This document shows, in pieces, positions 30,077 to 37,849 of a DNA stretch of 64,000 bases. Source of the stretch: Fluviispira sanaruensis. Its GTDB lineage: Bacteria; Bdellovibrionota_B; Oligoflexia; Silvanigrellales; Silvanigrellaceae. The translations under genes and the position numbers were made by a program. Where the stretch lies: assembly GCF_004295685.1 (NCBI RefSeq), contig NZ_AP019368.1, positions 1,864,364 to 1,928,363 on the forward strand. The letters run 5' to 3'. Position 1 is the stretch's first letter. Every line of letters begins with the position of its first letter. The notes beneath the pieces were generated by a model, which searched no databases, was not told where the DNA came from, and worked only from the letters and a program-made list of their open reading frames with translations.

Positions 30077-31300
30077 TTATTCAAACCTTTTAAGTAGATC
30101 AGAAACCTGCGAAACCGTTGGCATTTCTCGAAAAATAAAGCCAAAATCAGTAAAATATTGAGATTGCTCAACACATACCTGAATTTCCTTATCTTTTAGG
30201 AGGGATTTAACCACGCCAAGCATAAGATTGGACTGATTATTTTTTTCTAAACTGTGAATTCTTTGGATTAAAGCTTTCTTATGCCAAGGATGAAATAATT
30301 CAATATAAACTTTTCTATCGCACTTTTTAAATTCATAGTCAGGAAAATAATAATACAAACCATCAAAAAATATTTCATCTAAATAAAGAGAAATATTCCA
30401 CTCTGTATTTTTTTTCGTAAAAAGATCGGAAAATAATTTAAACTCTTCTGGAACAAATGCACTAAAATTTTTATAATGGGATACTAAATTATTTTTATGT
30501 GATAATTTTAGTTCACCTTTACTCCACTCAGATTGACTTAATTCTATAAATGCAAATAAATCCCATTCTGTTAGAAGAACGAGAGAAGGAAAAAAAGAGG
30601 CTAAATTGAGGCCATATTTTTGTGTGTGGACAAAAAGTGATAGAGGTCCATCTAAAATAATTTCATAATAGTCTTTTACAATCTGGATATTAGCAACCAG
30701 TTGAAAAAATCGCATTTGTTTTAATAAGTATCTAATTTCTAATTTAGCTTGTTCTTTAATTGGAATTTTAATTTGAATACCTGCACTGTAAAATAATAAA
30801 CCTTGTATGAGAGACAAATTATAAAAATTTAAAAACTCCCTTACAGCCATTGCTTTGAAATTAACCGCTACATGAAATTCTGGGAGATCAGAGTATAATT
30901 GAGTTTTAATATCAGAGATAGGAAGTTGCATTTCATGGGCAATACTTTCTAAGTATTCGTCCAAATCCAGAGGTTTTTTTGAATTAAAATAGTCACTGGA
31001 TTTTTGAAATATTTTATTTCTTAATACAGAAGTTTCATCTCCAAGCGTGGATTTAAATTCAAGCTTATCAAATAAAAGTTTTGTAAAACCTTTTTGCAAT
31101 TCAACTGGGAGATCATATGCTGTGTTTAAATGCGAAATTTCATCTTCAATTTCTTTTCTTTTTTTATCGACAGCGTTTAGAAAAATATTTATAAGATCCT
31201 CAGCATATTCATTTAACAAAATATCATTAACATCGATAAATTGAGGTATAATTTTACCTTTACTTTTCTTATAACGGAGTAGTTCTTTTTTCGTAAGCAC
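30077..31300 (-). CDS. Bax1-like (DUF790) nuclease partner of XPB
   Basis: 407-aa protein. The N-terminus MLTKKELLRYKKSKGKIIPQ fits the start of the DUF790/Bax1 family. A C-terminal segment, FPDYEFKKCDRKVYIELFHPW, resembles the degenerate PD-(D/E)XK core of Bax1, which in archaea binds XPB and cuts DNA at bubble structures. The GTG at 31300 follows GAAGGA at good spacing and gives the expected N-terminus; a TTG at 31327 is less likely. It overlaps the 3' end of the XPB-like gene by 32 bases, so translation is probably coupled. Family assignment rests on sequence by eye plus this neighbour. Confidence 0.78.
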   Translation of the reverse strand: MLTKKELLRYKKSKGKIIPQFIDVNDILLNEYAEDLINIFLNAVDKKRKEIEDEISHLNTAYDLPVELQKGFTKLLFDKLEFKSTLGDETSVLRNKIFQKSSDYFNSKKPLDLDEYLESIAHEMQLPISDIKTQLYSDLPEFHVAVNFKAMAVREFLNFYNLSLIQGLLFYSAGIQIKIPIKEQAKLEIRYLLKQMRFFQLVANIQIVKDYYEIILDGPLSLFVHTQKYGLNLASFFPSLVLLTEWDLFAFIELSQSEWSKGELKLSHKNNLVSHYKNFSAFVPEEFKLFSDLFTKKNTEWNISLYLDEIFFDGLYYYFPDYEFKKCDRKVYIELFHPWHKKALIQRIHSLEKNNQSNLMLGVVKSLLKDKEIQVCVEQSQYFTDFGFIFREMPTVSQVSDLLKRFE

Positions 31301-32651
31301 TGTGCTGTTTCCTTCTTTGATTGACAAAATATTCTCCGGTGCCTTCGGAAATCAATTCATAAAGAATTGCTCTTTTCCCCTCTTTTGCCCGTAATATTCT
31401 TCCAAGCCTTTGTACATGCTCTCTAACAGTGCCGCTGCCTGACACAATAATTGCAACATTTGCATCTGGCACATCAACTCCTTCATTGAGAACTTTGGAA
31501 GTCACAAGAATATTATATTCGCCACTTTTAAATGCAGTTAAAAAATGCTCTCTTTCTTTCACTTTGGTATGATGAGTGATGACAGGTAAGAAAAATCTTG
31601 TTCCTAAATTATAAGCTGTTTCATTATCTTGAGTGAATATTAATATTCTATCGCTTCTATGTTTACTGAGTATTTCCCAAACTATGTGCGCTTTATTAGA
31701 TGATGCTTGTGATAGTTTTTTCTGCTTTAAATACGCTTGAAAAGCCTCTTTTCCAGTGGGGGTTTTATGGGCGATTCTTAAAAACTGCTGCCAACCATTG
31801 CTTTGGGAAAATTGAATATTGTTCGCTCGTACAAACTCTAAATATTTTGCTCTGTTTTCGTCATAAAGAATTTTTTCTTCTTCTGATAAAGCAATTTCTT
31901 TAGTAACAATTTCATATGGAGATAACGTAACACCTTCAAGTTGACGAATTTCTGCTTGGTAGCAGATGGGACCACAGATATTATACAAAATATTTTCTTT
32001 GCCATCGGAGCGCTCAGGAGTTGCAGTCAAACCGAGACGAAAAGGAGCGATTGAGCTAATAGCCGTGAACTGCAATTGCTCACCAGGTAAATGATGACAT
32101 TCGTCGAATATGATAAAACCAAAATCATTTCCCCTAAAAGGAACATGCAACAGAGCAGAATCATAAGTGGCTACGGTTATGGTTTGCAAATTGTGATAAC
32201 CCCCTCCTAATAATCCGATTTCAATTTTAAAAAAACGAGTTAAAACTTGGTACCATTGATGCATAAGGTCGATTGTAGGAACATGAATTAACGTTGGTCT
32301 GCCAATTCTTTCGATTGCTAAAATCGCTAAAATAGTTTTCCCTGCTCCGGTTGGTAAAGTAACAACTCCACGAGAACCGCATTGAATCCAATTTTCCAAA
32401 GCTTCGACTTGATAATCTCGTGGTATAATCTTTTCGTGCAAAATAAATGAACACGGAAAAAAATTTTTCGCATGGTCGATATATGAGATCTTCTTCTCCC
32501 GCAATGATAAGATCAACTCACGGTAGTGATATGCGCATGCTCGATACTTCTGAATGCGTTCGTCCCACTTGAAAAATTTAAAATATTTGTTAAATTCACC
32601 AATGCATTGTTCAGCAATCAGAGTTCCTTTGTCAAAAAAAATTTCTAACAA
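31269..32651 (-). CDS. XPB/Ssl2-like superfamily 2 DNA helicase
   Basis: 460-aa helicase. Motifs: IIPRDYQVEALENW (Q-like), LPTGAGKT (I), FDECHH (II, DEAH-type), GLTATPERSDG (III), ILIFTQDNETAYNLG (IV), VTSKVLNEGVDVPDANVAI (V) and VQRLGRILR (VI). The short N-terminal domain before the helicase core resembles the damage-recognition domain of XPB. The start is TTG at 32651, with a perfect AGGAGG seven bases upstream; the nearby ATG is out of frame and stops after three codons. It is followed by the overlapping Bax1-like gene, a helicase-nuclease pair known for nucleotide-excision-like repair in archaea. Confidence 0.88.
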   Translation of the reverse strand: MLEIFFDKGTLIAEQCIGEFNKYFKFFKWDERIQKYRACAYHYRELILSLREKKISYIDHAKNFFPCSFILHEKIIPRDYQVEALENWIQCGSRGVVTLPTGAGKTILAILAIERIGRPTLIHVPTIDLMHQWYQVLTRFFKIEIGLLGGGYHNLQTITVATYDSALLHVPFRGNDFGFIIFDECHHLPGEQLQFTAISSIAPFRLGLTATPERSDGKENILYNICGPICYQAEIRQLEGVTLSPYEIVTKEIALSEEEKILYDENRAKYLEFVRANNIQFSQSNGWQQFLRIAHKTPTGKEAFQAYLKQKKLSQASSNKAHIVWEILSKHRSDRILIFTQDNETAYNLGTRFFLPVITHHTKVKEREHFLTAFKSGEYNILVTSKVLNEGVDVPDANVAIIVSGSGTVREHVQRLGRILRAKEGKRAILYELISEGTGEYFVNQRRKQHSAYEKRTTPL

Positions 32652-32718
32652 GACATATCCTCCTAGTAAGATGTGTTAATATACATAAAAGTAATAATCT
32701 TTCAAAAAGGCAGATCAA

Positions 32719-33459
32719 ATGATCGAGTTTAAAGGTGTTCACAAATGGTTTAAAAAACTCCACGTCTTAAACAACATCGATCTTCTTGTAAAAAAAGGAG
32801 AAGTTGTTGTGGTCTGTGGTCCGTCTGGTTCTGGAAAATCGACTCTCATTCGTACAGTGAATGCACTAGAGCCAATTAGTGATGGAATCCTTACTGTTGA
32901 TGGAGTCAAAGTTTCAGATCCAAAAACAGATATCAACAAGCTTCGTACCGAAGTTGGTTTTGTTTTTCAACAGTTTAATCTTTATCCACACTTAAATGTA
33001 CTTGACAATGTTACCTTAGCGCCGCGTAAAGTTAAAAATATTCCAAAAAAACAAGCTGAAGACTTTGCAATGGAACTTTTAACAAAAGTTGGGATGGAAA
33101 ATAAAAAAAATTCTCACCCCTCACAACTTTCAGGAGGTCAACAGCAACGCGTAGCAATTGCAAGAGGACTTGCCATGCAACCTAAAATCATGTTGTTTGA
33201 TGAACCAACATCAGCACTTGACCCTGAAATGATTGGTGAAGTCTTAAAAGTAATGAAGGATTTAGCTGTGGGTGACATCACTATGATGGTCGTGACTCAT
33301 GAAATGGGTTTTGCCCGTGAAGTTGCTGATCGCGTTATTTTTATTGATCAAGGGAGCATAGTTGAAGAAGCTCCACCTGAAGATTTTTTCAATCATCCAA
33401 AGTCAGATCGCGCACAAAAATTCTTGAAACAAGTTCTTACCCCCATGCAGTTCGAATGA
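32719..33459 (+). CDS. gltL: Polar amino-acid ABC transporter ATP-binding protein (GltL/GlnQ type)
   Basis: 246-aa ATPase that powers uptake through the following permeases. Walker [10 protein letters not shown]-loop [16 protein letters not shown], signature [17 protein letters not shown], Walker [16 protein letters not shown] and H-loop VVTHEMGFA are all intact. Length fits the polar amino-acid family. It is the first gene of a four-gene operon and diverges from the XPB gene; the promoter must lie in the 67-bp gap. Confidence 0.96.
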   Translation: MIEFKGVHKWFKKLHVLNNIDLLVKKGEVVVVCGPSGSGKSTLIRTVNALEPISDGILTVDGVKVSDPKTDINKLRTEVGFVFQQFNLYPHLNVLDNVTLAPRKVKNIPKKQAEDFAMELLTKVGMENKKNSHPSQLSGGQQQRVAIARGLAMQPKIMLFDEPTSALDPEMIGEVLKVMKDLAVGDITMMVVTHEMGFAREVADRVIFIDQGSIVEEAPPEDFFNHPKSDRAQKFLKQVLTPMQFE

Positions 33460-33471
33460 AAGGATTCACAT

Positions 33472-34284
33472 ATGAAAATGAACAGAAGGTTTTTTTTACT
33501 TGCACTTTCTTCTCTCGCATTTCTTAACTTTACAAATTCAGCGCAAGCAGATGTTGCGGAGATTAAGAAAAAAGGAACAATAGTAATTGGTGTTAAAGAT
33601 TCATTGTACCCGTTTGGCTTTGTCGATGAAAAGTCTCGCAAGCTCAAAGGCTATGATATTGATTTCGGTAACGAAATTGCCAAAAAACTCGGTGTAAAAG
33701 TAGAACTCAAAGCTGTTACTTCTGCCAATCGCATACCTTTATTAACTGAACAAAATGTAGATTTATTAATCTGCACAATGACAATCACCCCAGAAAGAGC
33801 AAAAGAAATTGATTTCAGTTATCCATATTTTATTTCTAAGCAAAAGTTTATTGTTAAAAAAGGATCTGTAAAAGATTTAAAGGATTTAGATAATAAAAAA
33901 ATCGGTACCACTAAGGGATCAACTTCTGAAAAAAATGCGGCAGCAGCGCTGCCAAATGCAAAAATAATTTCATATGATGATTATCCTCAAGCATTTTTAG
34001 CAATGCAGCAAGATAAAGTCTTTGCCATCACAACAGATGAATCTATCCTTGCAGGAATATTATCGAGATCAACCAAAAAGAAAGAATTTGAATTATCTTC
34101 TTTCGATATTTCGAAAGAGCCATATGGGATAGGCGTGAATAAAAAGAATCCTGAATTACTTAAAGTAGTAAATACCACTCTGCTGGAAATGGAAAAAAAT
34201 GGCAAAGCTAAAGAAGCTTTTAGCAATTGGTTTGGCCCAAAATCACAAGTGCCTCTCGTACGTGATTTTAAAATTGCACCTTAA
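33472..34284 (+). CDS. gltI: Periplasmic amino-acid binding protein (glutamate/aspartate-like)
   Basis: 270-aa solute-binding protein with a cleavable signal (FFLLALSSLAFLNFTNSAQA). The fold is SBP family 3: GTIVIGVKDSLYPFGFVDE, LKGYDIDFGNEIAKKLGVKVEL, TSANRIPLLTEQNVDLLICTMTITPER, DFSYPYF and IGTTKGSTSEKN. The NRIPLL segment resembles the glutamate/aspartate binders GltI and PEB1, but ligand choice is an inference. It lies 12 bases after the ATPase gene; the first permease follows after 34 bases. Confidence 0.92.
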   Translation: MKMNRRFFLLALSSLAFLNFTNSAQADVAEIKKKGTIVIGVKDSLYPFGFVDEKSRKLKGYDIDFGNEIAKKLGVKVELKAVTSANRIPLLTEQNVDLLICTMTITPERAKEIDFSYPYFISKQKFIVKKGSVKDLKDLDNKKIGTTKGSTSEKNAAAALPNAKIISYDDYPQAFLAMQQDKVFAITTDESILAGILSRSTKKKEFELSSFDISKEPYGIGVNKKNPELLKVVNTTLLEMEKNGKAKEAFSNWFGPKSQVPLVRDFKIAP

Positions 34285-34318
34285 TTTTGCTAAATAGAGA
34301 TCCATTCAGGAGAATTGA

Positions 34319-35032
34319 ATGTCTGCAACTCAATTTGACCTTTCCGTTGTTCTGCAAGGTAAATATGCAGAATGGTTATTGGAAGGTTTAAAAACAACCA
34401 TTGAGCTTTCGAGTATATCATGTGTATTGGCATTTTTTTTGGGTCTTAATATTGCCATTATGAGAATGTCAGGTTTTTCTCCTGTGCGTTGGTTTGCGCA
34501 GTGTTACCTTGAGTTTTTTAGAAACACTCCACTCATAGTCCAACTTTTCTTTTGGTACTTCGGCTCATATCAAATACTCCCAAAACCTGTGAACGCTTTT
34601 TTGAACAATTATAATTTTGAATTTGTTGCTGCAGTGATAGCTTTGACATTTTATACATCGGCTTTTATTGCTGAAGATATTCGCTCTGGCATCACTGCCA
34701 TTCCAAAAGAGCAGATGGAAGCGTCACGCAGCAGTGGTTTTTCATACATACGTTCCATGCATTATATTATTTTGCCGCAAGCAGTGCGTCATACGATCCC
34801 CCCCCTCATCAATCAATTTCTGAACTTAACAAAAAACTCATCCATGGCCATGGTGATTGGGGTCGGTGAACTCACTTATCAGGCTCGCCAGATTGAAAGT
34901 CAGGCATTTAAAAGTTTCGAAGCATTCTTTGCCGCCACTTTTATTTATGTTTGTATTTCATTTTTTATAACAATTCTTGTGACTTGGTATGATAGAAAAG
35001 TTCTTAATCCACTCGGAAAAGGAACACATTAA
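34319..35032 (+). CDS. gltJ: Amino-acid ABC transporter permease, GltJ-like
   Basis: 237-aa inner-membrane permease of the HisMQ family. It begins at an ATG with AGGAG upstream (CAGGAGAATTGA). An N-terminal TTIELSSISCVLAFFLGLNIA helix is followed by FFRNTPLIVQLFFWYFGSY. The EAA loop, EASRSSGFSYIRSMHYIILPQAVRHTIPPL, contacts the ATPase. The next permease gene starts 2 bases after its stop, so they probably form the heterodimeric channel. Confidence 0.93.
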   Translation: MSATQFDLSVVLQGKYAEWLLEGLKTTIELSSISCVLAFFLGLNIAIMRMSGFSPVRWFAQCYLEFFRNTPLIVQLFFWYFGSYQILPKPVNAFLNNYNFEFVAAVIALTFYTSAFIAEDIRSGITAIPKEQMEASRSSGFSYIRSMHYIILPQAVRHTIPPLINQFLNLTKNSSMAMVIGVGELTYQARQIESQAFKSFEAFFAATFIYVCISFFITILVTWYDRKVLNPLGKGTH

Positions 35033-35033
35033 A

Positions 35034-35735
35034 ATGGATAATCTTTTTGATTTCTCAGTTATTTCTAACAACTTTTTACAACTCTTAATCGGGCGTTATC
35101 CCCACGGCCCCTTAGGCGGTCTTGCTCTCACACTTATTTTAGCTTTTATTTCAGTGATTCTATCCATTTTTGGCGGCCTTATTCTTGGATTACTTTGTAT
35201 CTCAAGAAATAAATTGATAAGTTTACCAGTTACAGCCGTTGTGAACACTGTTCGTGCCATGCCTCTTTTAATGGTGATCTTTTGGATGTTTTTTATTCTT
35301 CCCTCCCTCTCAGGAGGGAAAGTTCCTGAAAATACCACTGTGATCTGTGCTCTCAGTATTTTCACCTCCTGTTATATTTCACAAATCGTTGTGGCCGGGA
35401 TAGCGAGTATCCCAAAAGGGCAGTCGGAAGCCTCCATGTCGACAGGACTGACCTACTGGCAAAGTATGCGTTACATCATATTGCCCCAAGGTTTGCGCAA
35501 TATGATCCCATCATTCGTGAATCAATTCGTTTCATTGATTAAAGATACCTCACTTGGGTACATTGTTGGTGTGTCGGAAATCACGCAAGTTGCCATGCAA
35601 ATAAACAACCGCACGCAAATATACTCTGCAGAAATATTTATATTTTTAGCCTTTATTTATTTTATTATTTGCTTTGCATTTACAAGTTTAAGCCGATGGT
35701 TGGAGAGCAGCTTATCTTGGCGGAAGTCAATCTAA
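35034..35735 (+). CDS. gltK: Amino-acid ABC transporter permease, GltK-like
   Basis: 233-aa inner-membrane permease. It has LTLILAFISVILSIFGGLILG, RAMPLLMVIFWMFFILP and an EAA loop (EASMSTGLTYWQSMRYIILPQGLRNMIPSF). The ATG at 35034 is 2 bases after the previous stop and has AAGGA 10 bases upstream; the longer frame from 34989 overlaps GltJ and is not needed. The order ATPase-binding protein-permease-permease differs from the E. coli gltIJKL order. Confidence 0.93.
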   Translation: MDNLFDFSVISNNFLQLLIGRYPHGPLGGLALTLILAFISVILSIFGGLILGLLCISRNKLISLPVTAVVNTVRAMPLLMVIFWMFFILPSLSGGKVPENTTVICALSIFTSCYISQIVVAGIASIPKGQSEASMSTGLTYWQSMRYIILPQGLRNMIPSFVNQFVSLIKDTSLGYIVGVSEITQVAMQINNRTQIYSAEIFIFLAFIYFIICFAFTSLSRWLESSLSWRKSI

Positions 35736-35741
35736 GTAACG

Positions 35742-36941
35742 TCACATCTTAAACTCTCCGGAATCGATTTTTTTCTGCCAAATTTCTAAACATTGTTTAA
35801 TTTTGTCGACTGTCGGAACAAGTGCTAAGCGGAAATTCCGTTCACATGAGTTACCAAATGCTTCCCCAGGTGTCGCCATTATTCCTGTAGTGCTCATAAG
35901 TGTATGAATGAAATCACGTCCCGATTGATAAATTTCGGGTATTTCTCCCCAAACATAAAAAGTGGCATTACTGGGAAGCACTTTGATCTTATTTTTATGC
36001 AAAAAGGCATCGACCCATTTTCTTTTTTCAGCAAATATTCGGTTTCTTTCATAAACATGCTCTGTGTCTCCCCACGCAGCAATAGCTGCCGATTGGACAA
36101 AATCGGGAGTACCAAGACCTACATTGAGGCGATATTTTGCAAATTGAGCAATGAAATCAGCCTGTCCTGCAACAAATCCGGAACGATATCCTGTCATACC
36201 ACTGCGTTTGCTCAATGAGAAAAAGGCAAGAACATTTTTGAATTGATTGTCTTTGGCTATTTCTAAAAACGAAATTGGCACCTCTTTACCTTCATAATAC
36301 ATATCCATATAGCATTCATCGGAGAGAAGCATGATGTCATATTTGAGAGCCCATTCGTATATCTTTTGCATTTCATTGCGCTTTATGACTGCCCCCGTGG
36401 GGTTGTGAGGGTAACACAACCAAACGGCTGCCACTTGAGAGAGTAGTTCAGTTGGAATTTCTTGAGGATCGAAGACATAATTTTTTTCGATCTTCAAAGG
36501 GTTTTCATACGGAATGCCTCCTGCTAACTGAGTTCCAGCTTTGTAAACAGGATAACCAGGTTCGGGAAATATAACAATTCTTCTGGAAGATGAAGAATTT
36601 AGCAGCACTTGAGGAATATGAAAAACAGCTTCTTTGCTACCATTTGAAGATATGATCTCTGTTTGAAAGTCTAATTCAACGTTGAGCCGCTTTTTAGCCC
36701 ATGTGGCACAAGCTCTGCGCAATGTAGGTGAGCCAGGATTTTGCGGGTATTGACTGACATCAGCGACACCCTTTATAAGCGCCTGCTTAATAAATTCAGG
36801 GGTGGGTTCTTTTGGATCCCCTAATGTGAAATCGAAAACCTCAATCCCCTGAGCGGTAAGCTTTTCAATAATGTCTTCATTTTTTGTCAAAGCAAATGGT
36901 TTAAGTGTAAGTAACCAGGAGTTTAATTCAGTATTTTTCAT
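35742..36941 (-). CDS. dapC: Class I PLP aminotransferase, DapC-like (succinyldiaminopimelate transaminase)
   Basis: 399-aa fold-type I aminotransferase. Signatures: FDFTLGDPKEPTPEFI, SQYPQNPGSPTLRRACATW, NGSKEAVFHIPQVLLN, EPGYPVYKAGTQLAGG, WLCYPHNPTGAVI, LLSDECYMDMYYEG and the PLP lysine in FFSLSKRSGMTGYRSGF. The C-terminal RLALVPT holds the carboxylate-binding Arg. The pattern matches DapC of lysine/meso-DAP synthesis best, but related alanine or aspartate aminotransferases are possible. It converges on the ABC operon with only 6 bases between stops. Confidence 0.88.
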   Translation of the reverse strand: MKNTELNSWLLTLKPFALTKNEDIIEKLTAQGIEVFDFTLGDPKEPTPEFIKQALIKGVADVSQYPQNPGSPTLRRACATWAKKRLNVELDFQTEIISSNGSKEAVFHIPQVLLNSSSSRRIVIFPEPGYPVYKAGTQLAGGIPYENPLKIEKNYVFDPQEIPTELLSQVAAVWLCYPHNPTGAVIKRNEMQKIYEWALKYDIMLLSDECYMDMYYEGKEVPISFLEIAKDNQFKNVLAFFSLSKRSGMTGYRSGFVAGQADFIAQFAKYRLNVGLGTPDFVQSAAIAAWGDTEHVYERNRIFAEKRKWVDAFLHKNKIKVLPSNATFYVWGEIPEIYQSGRDFIHTLMSTTGIMATPGEAFGNSCERNFRLALVPTVDKIKQCLEIWQKKIDSGEFKM

Positions 36942-37024
36942 TTATAAGACCTCACAAAGAATACACTTTTTGGAACATTTAGGTATAGCTTGAGAGATTA
37001 TGTGAGACAAGAATGAAGTAGGGG

Positions 37025-37519
37025 TTATTTTTTCCGCTTTTTTGAAAGTTTGCTTAAAAAAAAGAGATAACTATCTGGGTTATGATTAAATTCAAGCTTG
37101 TTTTTGCATTTTTGACAGAATTTTTCCGGCCCATCAAGATAACTCTTTAAGCCCGGTTCTATATCATAACCGACAACTAATGTGAAAATTTGTGTATTGT
37201 TGCACGTTTCACATACATATTCAGCATCAAAAGATTCTACAGAGCACTTTTTCCCAATAAACTCTGGAACCATTGAGAGCTGATCCACCACGGGACAGGC
37301 ACAGTTGATATAATGCAATTCCACATCTTCAAGTTTTTCGATTGCATTCACCCATTTACGCACACCACTGCTATTAATCCGATTAATATCTTTTAAATCA
37401 ATATAAAGAATGTCTGTTCTTCTACTGAGTAAAGCATCAAAATTTGCATGTTCATCAATAGTTCCCGAAATAGATACGTAATCATCTCGTTTCCACTGTA
37501 TTGATAAATCTTTTGTCAT
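37025..37519 (-). CDS. STAS-like domain plus zinc-ribbon protein
   Basis: 164-aa protein. Residues ~10-90 look like a STAS (anti-sigma antagonist) fold: DYVSISGTIDEHANFDALLS, ILYIDLKDINRINSSGVRKWVNAI. The Ser-Ser-Gly corresponds to the site phosphorylated in SpoIIAA-like antagonists. Residues ~105-145 hold two C-x-x-C pairs (CETC and CQKC), a likely zinc ribbon, and the C-terminus is basic. Its ATG overlaps the stop of the preceding 100-aa gene by four bases, so the two are translated together. A role in partner-switching regulation is inferred only. Confidence 0.7.
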   Translation of the reverse strand: MTKDLSIQWKRDDYVSISGTIDEHANFDALLSRRTDILYIDLKDINRINSSGVRKWVNAIEKLEDVELHYINCACPVVDQLSMVPEFIGKKCSVESFDAEYVCETCNNTQIFTLVVGYDIEPGLKSYLDGPEKFCQKCKNKLEFNHNPDSYLFFLSKLSKKRKK

Positions 37520-37818
37520 GCAGGTTCACCTGTTTCGCGTCTTGAATTCATTCTTTCAATAATATGGCAACAAAACTCGGAGAGTTCAACCGACTTATCG
37601 GAACATGAGATGAGAGTTCCCAGTCTGTGGGCAAGAATTGCAGCAATTTCATCGGGAGGGAGGGAGTCATTAATAGCACCTTTGGTGATTAAATCATCAA
37701 TTTCCATAGAGAAACGCCAAAGTTTTACTGTGAGCGCATCAGGCTTATTTAATAGTTCTTGCTCTTTCTTCTTTTGCATCTGTATCTTTTTATGAGATAA
37801 ATTTACTACATTATTCAT
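37516..37818 (-). CDS. Small helical protein coupled to the STAS-like gene, unknown function
   Basis: 100-aa protein beginning MNNVVNLSHKKIQMQKKKEQ, with a basic N-terminus and then a helical body (AVNDSLPPDEIAAILAHR-like segment around residues 55-75; actual start of that segment is AINDSLPPDE). Two Cys occur in SEFCCHIIERM. No family is recognised. The ATGA overlap with the next gene (37516-37519) suggests the two proteins act together. It begins 31 bases downstream of the large secreted repeat protein. Confidence 0.65.
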   Translation of the reverse strand: MNNVVNLSHKKIQMQKKKEQELLNKPDALTVKLWRFSMEIDDLITKGAINDSLPPDEIAAILAHRLGTLISCSDKSVELSEFCCHIIERMNSRRETGEPA

Positions 37819-37849
37819 AAAGACCTCTTATGGTTTATCTATCTCTATT

